64,000 nt of DNA from Tabrizicola caldifontis (lineage in GTDB: Bacteria; Pseudomonadota; Alphaproteobacteria; Rhodobacterales; Rhodobacteraceae): contig NZ_SIJH01000004.1 of NCBI RefSeq assembly GCF_004762095.1, forward strand, positions 124,001 to 188,000, read 5' to 3'. A model generated the notes under the pieces. The model worked only from the letters and a program-made list of their open reading frames with translations. It ran no database searches and was not told where the DNA came from. Both the position numbers and the translations under genes were made by a program. Shown here piece by piece: positions 18,137 through 29,154 of the stretch (position 1 is its first letter; every line of letters begins with the position of its first letter).

Positions 18137-18703
18137 TTGAAAGTCATCGCCTCAAGCCTTCGCAAGGGCAATGTCGTCGAGATGGACGGCAAGCTCTACG
18201 TTGTTCTTACCGCCTCGAACTTCCACCCCGGCAAGGGCACGCCCACGACCAGCGTGGACATGCGCCGGATTTCCGATGGGGTTAAGGTCTCCGAACGCTG
18301 GCGGACGACCGAGATGGTGGAAAAGGCCACCGTCGACGAACGCGAATACGACTTTCTCTATGAAGACAGCGAAGGCTTCCATTTCATGGAGCCGAACACC
18401 TACGAACAGGTCGTCGTGACCGAGGACGTGATGGGCGGCAACAAGCCCTACCTTCAGGAAGGCATGCGCTGCTATCTCAAGACCTTCGAGGGCGTGCCGA
18501 TCGCGATCGAGGTGCCCCAGAAGATCACGGTGGAAATCGTCGAGACCGAGCCGGTGGTGAAGGGGCAGACCGCCTCCTCGAGCTACAAGCCCGCAATCAC
18601 CTCGAACGGGCTGCGCGTGATGGTGCCGCCGCACATCGGGCCCGGCACCCGTATCGTGATCAACACCGACGACGATTCCTACGTCGAACGCGCCAAGGAC
18701 TGA
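18137..18703 (+). CDS. efp: Translation elongation factor P
   Basis: EF-P relieves ribosome stalling at polyproline stretches. With a TTG start at 18137 (ribosome-binding site AAGGA eight bases upstream) the protein is 188 residues, exactly the usual length and N-terminus ([19 protein letters not shown]). Upstream ATGs add unrelated sequence. The modification loop is FHPGKG with K33, the target of EpmA-type beta-lysylation. The rest shows [19 protein letters not shown] and a typical C-terminal OB domain. Confidence 0.95.
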   Translation: MKVIASSLRKGNVVEMDGKLYVVLTASNFHPGKGTPTTSVDMRRISDGVKVSERWRTTEMVEKATVDEREYDFLYEDSEGFHFMEPNTYEQVVVTEDVMGGNKPYLQEGMRCYLKTFEGVPIAIEVPQKITVEIVETEPVVKGQTASSSYKPAITSNGLRVMVPPHIGPGTRIVINTDDDSYVERAKD

Positions 18704-18735
18704 GGCTACAAGCCCGGACCACGGCTGAACCATGT

Positions 18736-18763
18736 GCAGGGCGGGCAGCAATGCCCGCCCTGC
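18736..18763 (+). terminator. Terminator between convergent efp and murI
   Basis: A perfect 12-bp stem (18736-18747 with 18752-18763) with GCAA tetraloop lies 33 bases past efp. No strong T-run on either side, but the hairpin is very stable and could serve both convergent genes. Confidence 0.8.
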
Positions 18764-18778
18764 TTGAGTTTGCGGGGT

Positions 18779-19591
18779 TCAGGCTGCCTCGAAAGTGATC
18801 TTCCGGCGCAGGAACTGGGTGGCCTTGTTCGAAACACTTGCAGGATCGCCCGTGGTCAGGAACTTCGCCTCGGTGCCTGGCCCAAGAAACTCTGGCCGGC
18901 GCTGCAGATAGTCGGCCAGGGCCTCGGCCACCAGGTTTGCCTGGGAATAGACCTTGACCTCCTCGCCCAGCGCCTCCTGAAAAGCCTTTTCCATCAGGGG
19001 GTAATGCGTACAGCCCAGGATCGCCGCCTCGGGATGCGGCATGCGGCGCTTCAGTGCCTCGACATGGCTGCGCACCAAGGCCTCGGCCAGAATCTCGTCG
19101 CCCTGCTCGATGGCATCCACAACGCCGCCGCAGGGCTGGGCCTCGACATCCACTCCGATGGCGCGGAAGGCCAGCTCGCGCTGGAAGGCACGGCTTGCAA
19201 CGGTGGCAGGGGTGGCAAAAAGGGCGACATGCTTCACCGCAACCTCGCGCGGGGGCGAGTTGTCGCCCCATTGCCGTTCGGTCAGCGCCTCGATCAGCGG
19301 CACGAAGACGCCCAGAACACGCTTGTGGGGCGGCAACCAGGTTTCCTGCATCCGCTTCAGCGCGGCCGCGCTGGCGGTATTGCAGGCCAGGATCACCAGA
19401 TCGCAACCCTCGGCCCACAGCCGTTCCACTGCGGCGCAGGTCAGATGAAAGATGTCATCCGCCGTGCGCACACCATAGGGCGCGTGGGCATTGTCGCCAA
19501 AATAGACAAAGGGAACATCCGGCAACCGTTTTGTCACCGCCTCAAGAACGGTCAAGCCGCCGAGGCCCGAATCGAAGATACCTACCGCCAT
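18779..19591 (-). CDS. murI: Glutamate racemase
   Basis: This 270-residue enzyme makes D-glutamate for peptidoglycan. Both catalytic cysteines are present: C70 in LACNTAS and C194 in LGCTHYP. The N-terminal [12 protein letters not shown] and [11 protein letters not shown] motifs are complete. The gene is divergent from the VtlR-like regulator; nothing suggests they are functionally linked. Confidence 0.96.
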   Translation of the reverse strand: MAVGIFDSGLGGLTVLEAVTKRLPDVPFVYFGDNAHAPYGVRTADDIFHLTCAAVERLWAEGCDLVILACNTASAAALKRMQETWLPPHKRVLGVFVPLIEALTERQWGDNSPPREVAVKHVALFATPATVASRAFQRELAFRAIGVDVEAQPCGGVVDAIEQGDEILAEALVRSHVEALKRRMPHPEAAILGCTHYPLMEKAFQEALGEEVKVYSQANLVAEALADYLQRRPEFLGPGTEAKFLTTGDPASVSNKATQFLRRKITFEAA

Positions 19592-19778
19592 GCCTGCCCC
19601 TTTCCTCGGCCGTCGCGTTCTGCGCGTCTTGCCTTCATTTCATCATACGGCGGGTGTCGGTGGCGTGAAAGGGGCAAGCGCTGGCGCAAGATGCGGTAAA
19701 GCCCCATTCACTTGCATTCGCATTTCCCTATCTAGGGGCGGTCGTGTTAGGGTCACGGCTGATTTCGCGAGGTGCTTC

Positions 19779-20684
19779 ATGGACTGGGACAAGCTGAGAA
19801 TCTTTCACGCCGTCGCGGAAAAGGGCAGCCTGACCCATGCCGGCGAGGTGCTGCACTTGTCGCAGTCCGCCGTCAGCCGGCAGATCCGCGCGCTGGAGGA
19901 AAGCCTGTCGGTCACGCTGTTCCACCGCCATGCGCGCGGGCTGATCCTGACGGAACAGGGCGAACTGCTGTTCGACGCCACGACCCAGATGGTCAAGCGG
20001 CTGGATGCCACGGCCGCACGCATCCGCGACAGCGAGGATGAAGTCTTCGGCGAATTGCGCGTGACCACCACCACGGGCTTCGGCACACTGTGGCTGGCCC
20101 CGCGCCTCGCCCGGCTGTACGAGAAATACCCGGCGCTGAAGATCGACCTGATGCTGGAAGAGCGCGTTCTGGACTTGCCGATGCGCGAGGCGGACGTCGC
20201 AATCCGCATGAAAGAGCCCAGCCAGGCCGACCTGATCCGCAAGCGGCTGATGAACATCAGGATGCAGCTATTCGCGACGCCCGAATACCTGGCCGCCCAC
20301 GGCACGCCCGAGACGATGGACGATCTCAGCGCCCACCGGCTGATCAGCCAGCACGCCGGCACGCCGCAGGTCGCGGCAGGTGCGCTTCTGGTGGCGGAAC
20401 TCATGACGCATGACATCCCCTCGACCCTGACGGTGAACAACTATTTCGGAGTCTTGCAGGCGGTGCTGAACCATCTGGGCGTGGGCGTCCTGCCCGACTA
20501 TCTGACCGAGGATTTTCCCAACCTCGTCAGGGTCTTGCCGGATGTCCAGAGCGCCGAGGTGCCAGTGTTCCTGGCCTATCCCGAAGAGTTGCGCCATTCC
20601 AAGCGCGTGGCCGCCTTCCGCGACTTCGTGACCGACGAGATCATGTCCTTCCGCCGCCGTCAGCAGGAGGAGGCCGCGGCCTGA
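19779..20684 (+). CDS. LysR-family regulator of the VtlR/LsrB type
   Basis: This 302-residue LysR protein has the winged HTH in residues 1-60 (DKLRIFHAVAEKGSLTHAGE...SQSAVSRQIRALEE) and a full effector-binding domain (TTTTGFGTLWLAPRLARLYEKYP, then READVAIRMKEPSQADLIRK). The N-terminus MDWDKLRIFHAVAE, HRHARGLILTEQGELLF and the VAIR-RxP-QPDLI-like stretch resemble the VtlR (Brucella) / LsrB (Sinorhizobium, Agrobacterium) group. In those bacteria the gene sits beside an AbcR-type sRNA. Here too an intergenic RNA candidate follows 105 bases downstream on the same strand. Assignment to the group rests on my reading of sequence and synteny, not on an alignment. Confidence 0.85.
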   Translation: MDWDKLRIFHAVAEKGSLTHAGEVLHLSQSAVSRQIRALEESLSVTLFHRHARGLILTEQGELLFDATTQMVKRLDATAARIRDSEDEVFGELRVTTTTGFGTLWLAPRLARLYEKYPALKIDLMLEERVLDLPMREADVAIRMKEPSQADLIRKRLMNIRMQLFATPEYLAAHGTPETMDDLSAHRLISQHAGTPQVAAGALLVAELMTHDIPSTLTVNNYFGVLQAVLNHLGVGVLPDYLTEDFPNLVRVLPDVQSAEVPVFLAYPEELRHSKRVAAFRDFVTDEIMSFRRRQQEEAAA

Positions 20685-20711
20685 ACGCAAGGGTGGGATG
20701 CCGCCATGCAG

Positions 20712-20730
20712 CATTTGCATATCGGCAATG
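20712..20730 (+). promoter_or_regulatory. Candidate LysR-type operator upstream of the sRNA
   Basis: An imperfect inverted repeat CATTTGC-N6-GCAATG is centred near 20721, about 67 bases before the predicted RNA start. LysR recognition sites typically sit near -65 with a T-N11-A dyad, and the TTGC...GCAA core fits that pattern. Confidence 0.45.
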
Positions 20731-20753
20731 CTTAAACGTCGGGCAATCCAGAC

Positions 20754-20782
20754 TTGTTTGCGCAAGCACAGGGCACTATCTG
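20754..20782 (+). promoter_or_regulatory. Predicted sigma-70-type promoter of the sRNA
   Basis: A -35 TTGTTT (20754-20759) and a -10 TATCTG (20777-20782) are separated by 17 bases, placing the start at about 20789. No ribosome-binding site or ORF start follows at a suitable distance. Confidence 0.5.
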
Positions 20783-20788
20783 AACGCT

Positions 20789-20869
20789 CGAAGCGACGCT
20801 GAGCCTGGCTCGCGTTCCTTCGTACCTCCCTGTTGGACTTGGCCGAGCGGAAGCTCGGCCTTTTTTTTT
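20789..20869 (+). ncRNA. Candidate trans-acting sRNA (AbcR/ar15-like position)
   Basis: About 80 nt are predicted between the promoter and a strong terminator. The 5' part folds into an imperfect stem-loop: GAAG (20790-20793) with CTTC, ACGC with GCGT, and GAGC-CTG-GCTC at the tip. A single-stranded pyrimidine-rich linker follows with ACCTCCCTG (20824-20832), complementary to Shine-Dalgarno sequences, as expected for an Hfq-dependent repressor of translation. The 3' end is a textbook terminator hairpin. Position directly after a VtlR/LsrB-like gene is where AbcR-family sRNAs lie in Rhizobiales. RNA homology itself is untested, and the candidate is shorter than AbcR RNAs with two hairpins rather than three. 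Confidence 0.6.
20841..20869 (+). terminator. Rho-independent terminator of the sRNA
   Basis: A perfect 8-bp stem GGCCGAGC/GCTCGGCC (20841-20848, 20853-20860) with GGAA loop is followed by nine T (20861-20869). This is the clearest intrinsic terminator in the window. Confidence 0.95.
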
Positions 20870-21075
20870 CGAACGTCGCCATGCCGGGGCCGGGTCGCGG
20901 CGGCCCGGATGATGCCTCCTGGCTCATGTCCCCCGGCCCGGTCTCGTGCCCGTGCGGCCGCAGCCGCAGCCCATGGCATCCCGGGCAAAGAATTTTCGAC
21001 CCGGACGGGCTGCGGCGGTTTGCCCTTCCTCGGCCTTTCCCTTATGAGGCGGGCCAAGCCGCCAGAGGGGATGCC

Positions 21076-23237
<2,162 letters not shown>

Positions 23238-23238
<1 letters not shown>

Positions 23239-23726
23239 TGCTGCGCCCGGCAACAGCGGCGGACATCGGCTTCATCCGCAGCCTGACAACGCGGCCCGAC
23301 TATGCGCCCTTCATCGGCGATGCGGACGAGGCGCAGCTGCGGGCCTGGATCGACGATCCCTCGGTAAGGGTGCTGATCTGGGAAGGCGTGGCGCGCGGCT
23401 TTGCGATCTTCCGCAGCGCCGATCAGCCGGTGGTCGAACTGTTCCGCATCGCGCTCGACCGCGCGGGCGGCGGGCATGGCGACGCCTTCTTTCGCGCGCT
23501 GGTGGACCATGCCTTCCGCGACCTCGGCGCGGAACGGCTATGGCTGGACGCCAGCGCCGAGAACGCACGCGCAATCAAGGTCTATACGCGTGCCGGTTTC
23601 CGTCAGGAGGGGCGGCTTCGCGCGCACTGGTTCCGCCCTGCCCTCGGCCGGGCGGTGGACCTGATCCTGATGGGAATGCTGCGCAGCGAGTGGCAGGCCC
23701 TTGAAGCGACTTCAGCGCGGGCCTAG
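23238..23726 (+). CDS. GNAT-family N-acetyltransferase
   Basis: This 162-residue single-domain GNAT has its start overlapping the purL stop. The acetyl-CoA-binding region appears as LDRAGGGHGDAFFRALVDHAF (about 75-95), a degenerate form of the Q/RxxGxG/A loop. The C-terminal LDASAENARAIKVYTRAGFRQEG is the usual GNAT motif B. The substrate is unknown; similarity to RimJ-like or small-molecule acetyltransferases is not diagnostic. Confidence 0.88.
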
Positions 23727-23757
23727 GTTGAAGCCAGACAGAAAGGAGGCGTCTGCG

Positions 23758-23994
23758 ATGCCCATTGAAGCCCGCGACATCGAAGCCCTGATCCGGGAAG
23801 CCTTTCCGAATGCCAGGATCAGCGTCCAGGGCGATGACGGCGCGCATTTCGCGGCCGAGGTGATCGACGAAAGCTTCCGGGGAATGAACCGGGTTCAGCA
23901 GCAGCGCGCGGTCTATGCGGCGCTGAAGGGCAAGATGGATGGTGCCAACGGCGAGCTTCATGCGCTGGCGCTGACCACCAAGGCGCCTGACTGA
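23758..23994 (+). CDS. bolA: BolA-family protein
   Basis: This 78-residue BolA/IbaG-type protein has residues EALIREAFPNARI at the start, then HFAAEVIDESFRGMNRVQQQRAVYAAL and the HALALTT C-terminus carrying the conserved His. BolA proteins partner CGFS monothiol glutaredoxins to bind or transfer 2Fe-2S clusters; the glutaredoxin gene grxD lies 237 bases downstream in the same operon. Start ATG at 23758 has an AAAGGAGG site eight bases upstream. Confidence 0.95.
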   Translation: MPIEARDIEALIREAFPNARISVQGDDGAHFAAEVIDESFRGMNRVQQQRAVYAALKGKMDGANGELHALALTTKAPD

Positions 23995-23995
23995 C

Positions 23996-24235
23996 ATGGC
24001 CGCGGGTTCTGGTCTTGGCGGGCTTGTCCCGGTAGCGATGACACTGGTCGGCATCGTGACCATGGCCCGGGCCCGGTCTAAGCGGCGGGCGGGTCCACCC
24101 GCCCGCGACGAAGAATTCGAACGGCGGCGGGCCGAAGCTGCGGAAATGGAACGGCGCATGGCATCCTATTTGGCCCAGCGCGATGCAGGGCGGCACCATG
24201 CCGCCATCGAAGACGAACGGGAGAACGGGCGATGA
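23996..24235 (+). CDS. Small single-pass membrane protein between bolA and grxD
   Basis: This 79-residue hypothetical protein has one N-terminal hydrophobic helix ([21 protein letters not shown]) followed by a strongly basic and then Glu/Arg-rich cytosolic tail likely to form a helix. It starts one base after the bolA stop and overlaps the grxD start by four bases, so all three are translationally linked. No known domain. Position suggests a role near the Fe-S trafficking pair, but this is only context. Confidence 0.75.
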   Translation: MAAGSGLGGLVPVAMTLVGIVTMARARSKRRAGPPARDEEFERRRAEAAEMERRMASYLAQRDAGRHHAAIEDERENGR

Positions 24236-24591
24236 GCGCGGAAGCGACGATCAGGGATCTGATCGAGAACAACGATGTGGTGCTGTTCATGAAAGGCACC
24301 AAGTTGATGCCACAGTGCGGATTTTCGTCGCGTGTGGCGGGTGTGCTGAACTACATGTCGGTGGAATATCGGGACGTGAACGTGCTGGCCGACCCCGAAA
24401 TCCGTCAGGGGATCAAGGACTTCAGCGACTGGCCAACGATCCCGCAGCTTTATGTGAAGGGCGAATTCGTCGGCGGTTGCGACATCGTGACCGAGATGAC
24501 CCTTTCGGGCGAACTTGACCAGCTTCTGGAATCGAAGGGCATCGCCTTCGACAAGGCTGCCGCGGACAAGATCCGCGAAGCCAACGCATGA
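24232..24591 (+). CDS. grxD: Monothiol glutaredoxin, Grx4/GrxD type
   Basis: This 119-residue protein has the CGFS active site (C29 in MPQCGFSS), the glutathione-binding [19 protein letters not shown] region and normal length. It binds 2Fe-2S with glutathione and forms heterodimers with BolA. Last gene of the purL-GNAT-bolA-membrane protein-grxD run. Confidence 0.97.
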   Translation: MSAEATIRDLIENNDVVLFMKGTKLMPQCGFSSRVAGVLNYMSVEYRDVNVLADPEIRQGIKDFSDWPTIPQLYVKGEFVGGCDIVTEMTLSGELDQLLESKGIAFDKAAADKIREANA

Positions 24592-24598
24592 CTTCGTG

Positions 24599-24626
24599 GC
24601 AGGGCGGGCCAGCTTGTCCGCCCTGC
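24599..24626 (+). terminator. Terminator after grxD
   Basis: A 9-bp perfect stem GCAGGGCGG/CCGCCCTGC (24599-24607, 24618-24626) with a 10-base loop starts eight bases past the grxD stop and also separates the convergent mliC gene. Its stem resembles the efp terminator. Confidence 0.75.
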
Positions 24627-24635
24627 AAACGCCTT

Positions 24636-24953
24636 TCAGGACAGGCAGGTCAGGATCGGCGTCTCGCCCTCGGGCGTCTTCCAGTAGAGCGTGGCTTCCT
24701 GTCCCTTGGTCCACCACACATAGGTCGAGCCGTCCGAGGGCCATCCGTAGCGTGCGCCCGAGGCGGCCTCTTCGCCCACAAGTGTGATCTGCCGGCCATC
24801 GACCATCAGCACCACAAGGCTGCCTTCCGGCATGTTGACATAGGTCGCCGGTACCTGCACCCCGCGGTCGCAGAAATAGGTGACTGCCTGGAACTCCGGT
24901 GCAGCGGCAACGGCGCTCGGCAGCAGCGCCGCGATCAGGGACAGCCGGATCAT
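24636..24953 (-). CDS. MliC-family lysozyme inhibitor-like protein
   Basis: This 105-residue exported protein has a signal peptide of about 17 residues and no lipobox, so it is probably periplasmic rather than a lipoprotein. The mature part matches the MliC/PliC fold: VTYFCDRGVQVPATYVN, SLVVLMVDGRQITL, SGARYG and VWWTKGQEATLYW with a closing Cys near the end. MliC proteins inhibit c-type lysozymes; the stand-alone role here is inferred. Its start overlaps the end of zapA by four bases. Confidence 0.88.
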   Translation of the reverse strand: MIRLSLIAALLPSAVAAAPEFQAVTYFCDRGVQVPATYVNMPEGSLVVLMVDGRQITLVGEEAASGARYGWPSDGSTYVWWTKGQEATLYWKTPEGETPILTCLS

Positions 24954-25315
24954 GCCCGCACCTGCTCTTCCACCTTTGCCGCCATCGCCTCGGCCCGCGC
25001 GGCGATTTCGGCCAGGGTCTCGGTCACCTGCTGCGGCACCACGGGCACGTCGCGGGTTGCCACAGGCCTTGCTTCAAGTTCGGCCACCCTGGCGCGCAAC
25101 AAACGCAATTCATCCTCGACCGCGGCGGTCTTGTCGGCAAGCATCAGGCCCGCCATCAGCAGCATCTTGGCCTCGGGCAACCGCCCAAGTTGGGCGATCA
25201 GCGGCTGAGCCTCGGCGTCCAGCATGGCCGCGGCCGACCGCAGGAAATGTTCTTCTCCGGCCTGGCAGGCGACCTGAAAGCCCTTGCCACCGATCATCAC
25301 CTCAAGTTCGGGCAT
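24950..25315 (-). CDS. zapA: Cell division protein ZapA
   Basis: This 121-residue FtsZ-binding protein has the globular head [30 protein letters not shown], the M-AGLMLADK helix, then a C-terminal coiled coil (VEDELRLLRARVAELEARP). Its start overlaps the coiled-coil gene upstream by 14 bases. Alphaproteobacterial zapA often has this coiled-coil neighbour. Confidence 0.9.
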   Translation of the reverse strand: MPELEVMIGGKGFQVACQAGEEHFLRSAAAMLDAEAQPLIAQLGRLPEAKMLLMAGLMLADKTAAVEDELRLLRARVAELEARPVATRDVPVVPQQVTETLAEIAARAEAMAAKVEEQVRA

Positions 25316-25808
25316 TTCCAGCCTCCATCAGATGCGGTTCAAGCGCGGCCAGGATCTCGTCCATTTCCGCCATTTCGCTGAGGCGCAGCGCACGCAGGGC
25401 ATCCAGCTCTGCCGCCATGGCCTTGTTGATCAGCTGAGGTTCAGTCACGCCGGCCGCCTGGGCTGCGGTCAGGGCCGCAAGCTGCTCGCGCAGATTGGCG
25501 GCTGTGCGGCGAAGACGCTGCAACTCCAGCCCCTGGACGTCCAGCTGCTGGGTCAACCGGTCGATCCTGGCCTGCAGGTCGGACTTCGACTCACGTTCTC
25601 TCAGGTTGCGCAGACGTTCCTGCAACTGGGCGTTCAGCGCCTTCTCCTCCTCCAGCTGGGCACGCAGGGCGGCGTCGCCACCGGCGGCTGCGGCAGGGGC
25701 TGGTGCGGGTGCCGGCGCGCGCGGGGCGGCGCGGATCCGGTCAAGCCCCTTGCCGATCCGTTCCAGCGCAGCGGTGATCCGCTGTTCCAGTTCCGCGATG
25801 TCCTGCAT
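25302..25808 (-). CDS. Coiled-coil protein, putative ZapA partner
   Basis: This 168-residue protein of unknown family has a short N-terminal helix, an Ala/Pro linker (residues 28-45) and a long heptad-rich coiled coil from about 47 to 120, ending in an acidic Leu-rich helix. No signal peptide or membrane helix. It overlaps zapA and precedes it in the same operon, so it may act with ZapA at the division site, as ZapB does in E. coli. Sequence similarity to ZapB is not evident. Confidence 0.72.
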   Translation of the reverse strand: MQDIAELEQRITAALERIGKGLDRIRAAPRAPAPAPAPAAAAGGDAALRAQLEEEKALNAQLQERLRNLRERESKSDLQARIDRLTQQLDVQGLELQRLRRTAANLREQLAALTAAQAAGVTEPQLINKAMAAELDALRALRLSEMAEMDEILAALEPHLMEAGNART

Positions 25809-26020
25809 TCCCTACCCCTTGCAGCTTGCGCACGACCCGGCTCCGGGCCGCTGACCGCCAATGTCCGAATCGGGCGCGGCGGGTCAAGACCGATCTTAAC
25901 GTGAAAGCCGGGAAAGGCGACCGGCCTTTCTTCCCAAGGCCTTGGGGTCCAAGCTTGATCTTGCCGGTCGTGCTGGATAGGACGCAGGTCAAGCCCAGCC
26001 CTTGCCGAAGGAACGCCGCC

Positions 26021-28036
26021 TTGGACATTCAGACCCTGCGCCAGACCCATCCCGACCACTGGATGCGCGCCACCGCGATCCGCGCGCTTGCGCTTGACGC
26101 CGTGGCCGCCGCGAATTCGGGCCACTCGGGCATGCCGATGGGCATGGCCGATGTGGCCACCGTGCTGTTCGAGAAGCACCTGAAGTTCGACCCGAAGGCC
26201 CCGCGCTGGCCGGACCGCGACCGCTTCATCCTGTCGGCCGGGCACGGCTCGATGCTGCTTTACGCGATCCTGTACCTGACCGGCTACGAGGACATGACGC
26301 TGGATCAGATCAAGGCCTTCCGCCAGTGGGGCGCGATCACGGCGGGACACCCGGAATACGGCCATGCTGCGGGGGTAGAGACAACAACCGGCCCGCTGGG
26401 TCAGGGCATCTCGAACGCCGTGGGCTTTGCGATTGCCGAGGAACACCTGCGCGCCCGCTGGGGTGCGAAGATCCAGGACCATTACACCTGGGTCATCGCC
26501 GGCGACGGCTGCCTGATGGAAGGCGTAAGCCAGGAGGCTATCGGCCTTGCGGGCAAGCAGCAACTGAGCCGCCTGATCGTTCTTTGGGACAACAACGGCA
26601 TCACCATCGACGGCAAGGTGTCGATCGCCGACATCACCGACCAGAAGGCGCGGTTCACCGCCTCGGGCTGGGACGTGTTCGAGTGTGACGGTCATGATCC
26701 GGTGGACATCGACCGGGCGCTGACGGCAGCCAAGGCCAGCGCTCGCCCCGCGATGGTCGCCTGCAGGACGCATATTGCTCTTGGCCATGCGGCGCAGGAC
26801 ACCTCGAAGGGCCACGGCGCGCTGACCGACAAGGCGCAGTTGCAGGCGGCCAAGGACGCCTATGGCTGGCCGGGCGGACCTTTCGAGGTGCCGGCCGACA
26901 TCAAGCAGTGGTGGGAAGGCCTGGGCGCGCGCGGCGCGAAGGCCCGCGCGGACTGGGAGGCGCGGCTGGCCGCGCTTTCGCCCGCGAAACAGGCCGAATT
27001 CGCCCGCATCTTCGCCGGCGATGCCCCGACGAAACTGGGCGCGGCGATCCGGGCGGTGAAGAAGCAGGCGGTGGCCGATGCGCCGAAACTGGCCACCCGC
27101 GCGGCCTCGGAAAAGGTGCTGACGGCGGTGAATCCGGTCATGACCGAGACCATCGGCGGCTCGGCCGACCTGACGGGGTCGAACAACACCAAGACGCCGG
27201 ACCTGGGCGTCTTTACCCCCGAGGACCGCAAGGGCCGCTACGTCTATTACGGTATCCGCGAACACGGCATGGCCGCCGCGATGAACGGCATGGCGCTGCA
27301 TGGCGGCGTGCGCCCCTATGGCGGCACCTTCATGTGCTTTACCGACTATGCCCGGCCTTCGATGCGGCTTTCGGCGCTGATGGGGATTCCGGTCGTCTAT
27401 GTCATGACGCATGATTCGATCGGTCTGGGCGAGGACGGGCCGACCCACCAGCCGGTCGAACATCTGGCGATCAGCCGGGCGACGCCCAACACGCTGGTGA
27501 TTCGCCCCGCCGATCTGGTCGAGGTGGCCGAGGCTTGGGAGATCGCGCTGACCCAGAAGACCCGGCCCACGGTCCTGGCGCTGAGCCGCCAGAACCTGCC
27601 CGCGGTGCGCAAGACCCACACCAACGCCAACATGGTCTCGAAAGGCGCCTATGTGCTGGCCGAGGCCACAGGCAAACGCCAGGCGATCCTGATTGCCACC
27701 GGTTCGGAGGTGGAGATCGCCCTGAAGGCGCGTGCGGCGCTCGAGGCAGAAGGCATCGGCACCCGCGTCGTCTCGATGCCCTCGATGGAGCTTTTTGCCG
27801 AACAGGACGAGGCGTATCGCCGCAAGATCCTGCCGCCCGGCCCGGTCCGCGTGGCCGTCGAGGCGGGAGTCCGGCAGGGTTGGGACCGCTGGCTTCTGGG
27901 CGAACGCGGACGCGAGGCGAAGGCCGGTTTCGTCGGCATGTCCACCTTTGGCGCCTCGGCCCCGATGGAGCGGCTTTACGCCGAGTTCGGCATCACCGCC
28001 GAGGCAACGGTAGCGAAGGTCAAGACGCTGCTCTGA
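26021..28036 (+). CDS. tkt: Transketolase
   Basis: This 671-residue thiamine-diphosphate enzyme works in the pentose phosphate and Calvin cycles. A TTG at 26021 with AAGGA eight bases upstream is the most likely start, giving [21 protein letters not shown]; the 65-residue upstream extension is not family sequence. The ThDP motif [13 protein letters not shown]...[20 protein letters not shown] and [15 protein letters not shown] are intact. The usual GHPG loop reads GHSG, a substitution I believe is common in this clade. It stands alone, divergent from the zapA cluster. Confidence 0.95.
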   Translation: MDIQTLRQTHPDHWMRATAIRALALDAVAAANSGHSGMPMGMADVATVLFEKHLKFDPKAPRWPDRDRFILSAGHGSMLLYAILYLTGYEDMTLDQIKAFRQWGAITAGHPEYGHAAGVETTTGPLGQGISNAVGFAIAEEHLRARWGAKIQDHYTWVIAGDGCLMEGVSQEAIGLAGKQQLSRLIVLWDNNGITIDGKVSIADITDQKARFTASGWDVFECDGHDPVDIDRALTAAKASARPAMVACRTHIALGHAAQDTSKGHGALTDKAQLQAAKDAYGWPGGPFEVPADIKQWWEGLGARGAKARADWEARLAALSPAKQAEFARIFAGDAPTKLGAAIRAVKKQAVADAPKLATRAASEKVLTAVNPVMTETIGGSADLTGSNNTKTPDLGVFTPEDRKGRYVYYGIREHGMAAAMNGMALHGGVRPYGGTFMCFTDYARPSMRLSALMGIPVVYVMTHDSIGLGEDGPTHQPVEHLAISRATPNTLVIRPADLVEVAEAWEIALTQKTRPTVLALSRQNLPAVRKTHTNANMVSKGAYVLAEATGKRQAILIATGSEVEIALKARAALEAEGIGTRVVSMPSMELFAEQDEAYRRKILPPGPVRVAVEAGVRQGWDRWLLGERGREAKAGFVGMSTFGASAPMERLYAEFGITAEATVAKVKTLL

Positions 28037-28045
28037 TCCAGGAAG

Positions 28046-28075
28046 CCCAGGAATTTCTCGGTGAAAATTCCTGGG
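28046..28075 (+). terminator. Terminator after tkt
   Basis: A perfect 11-bp stem CCCAGGAATTT/AAATTCCTGGG (28046-28056, 28065-28075) with an eight-base loop is followed by TTTGCC. It is 9 bases past the tkt stop. Confidence 0.85.
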
Positions 28076-28108
28076 TTTGCCTTCTACGCCCCGGTGAGGT
28101 CGCACCGA

Positions 28109-29083
28109 TCAGTCCGTGCCGGCCTTGCCCACGGTGATCGTGGCCCAGATCGGCCCGATCACCCGCGTTGCCACCGGAATCAGCAGCACACCAAGGACCA
28201 GACCGAACACCCCGTCCAGCGCGGCGGTGGTCAGCCAGCCCACCACGCCCGGCGCGGCGGGCACGGCATGGGCGGCGACCTCGGCGATGTGGTGAATGGT
28301 CTGATAGGGCCAAGGCCAGAAATGCGTGACCTCAAGCCCGTGGATCACGATATTACCCCCGACCCACAGCATCGCCGCAGTTCCCACCGCAGAAAGCAGC
28401 GCCATCAACTTCGGCATGCCAAGCACCAGCCCCCGGCCCAGCGCCCTGCCCGCCCCGGTCCGGCCCGTGGCAGCCAGGTGCAGGCCCACGTCATCCATCT
28501 TCACGATCAGCGCCACGGCGCCATAGACCGCGACCGTGATCAGCGTGCCCACCACCGCCAGCGTGGCGGCCTGAAGCCAGAGGTTTGGCGCCTCGATGGC
28601 AGCCAGTGCGATGGTCATGATCTCGGCCGACAGGATGAAATCGGTCTTGATTGCGCCGGCCACCTTGTCCTCTTCCAGATGCACCGGATCCTTCGTATCG
28701 AAGTCGGCCTCCACTGCCTCGTCGGCATGGGGGGCAAGCGCATGAACCAGTTTCTCGGCACCCTCGAAGCACAGGTAGGCCCCGCCCAGCATCAGCAAGG
28801 GGATGATCGCCTGCGGCAGGAAGGCATCCAGTGCCAGAAGGCCCGGCAACAGGATCAGCAGCTTGTTGCGCAGACTACCAAGCGCAATTCGCCAGATGAT
28901 CGGCAGTTCCCGGTCGGCCGAAAAGCCATGGACGTATTTTGGCGTGACCGCCGCATCGTCGATCACCACGCCCGCGGCCTTTGCCCCCGCCTTGGCCGCC
29001 GCACCGGCGATGTCGTCCACCGAGGCCGCCGCCACCTTGGCGATGGCGGCAACGTCGTCAAGAAGGGCAAGCAGTCCGCTCAT
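28109..29083 (-). CDS. DUF808 family membrane protein (YedI-like)
   Basis: This 324-residue inner-membrane protein of the DUF808/YedI family has the signature MSGLLALLDDVAAIAKVAAAS at the N-terminus, DDAAVTPKYVHGFSADRELPIIWRI, and five to six hydrophobic helices. Function of the family is not established. The ATG at 29083 matches the family N-terminus; 35 extra residues upstream are not conserved. It is divergent from gap1 and shares the control region containing two palindromes. Confidence 0.9.
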   Translation of the reverse strand: MSGLLALLDDVAAIAKVAAASVDDIAGAAAKAGAKAAGVVIDDAAVTPKYVHGFSADRELPIIWRIALGSLRNKLLILLPGLLALDAFLPQAIIPLLMLGGAYLCFEGAEKLVHALAPHADEAVEADFDTKDPVHLEEDKVAGAIKTDFILSAEIMTIALAAIEAPNLWLQAATLAVVGTLITVAVYGAVALIVKMDDVGLHLAATGRTGAGRALGRGLVLGMPKLMALLSAVGTAAMLWVGGNIVIHGLEVTHFWPWPYQTIHHIAEVAAHAVPAAPGVVGWLTTAALDGVFGLVLGVLLIPVATRVIGPIWATITVGKAGTD

Positions 29084-29154
29084 TGGCATCGGCTCCGTCG
29101 GCTGAGGTCTCACGCGTAACCCGGAACTGGGGGATTCGGCAAAGCCCCGCCCCA

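Noticed and set aside
20833-21075. N-terminal extension of purL upstream of its ATG
   Set aside because: It would run through the sRNA terminator T-run and has no PurL similarity; homologues begin at 21076.
26110-26140. GHSG in transketolase as a broken cofactor loop
   Set aside because: All other ThDP motifs are intact and I believe the Pro-to-Ser change is common in this clade.
25634-28105. 823-residue open frame antisense to tkt
   Set aside because: Composition follows the complementary strand of a GC-rich gene, with Arg/Gly/His/Ala runs and no domain. tkt motifs on the plus strand are decisive.
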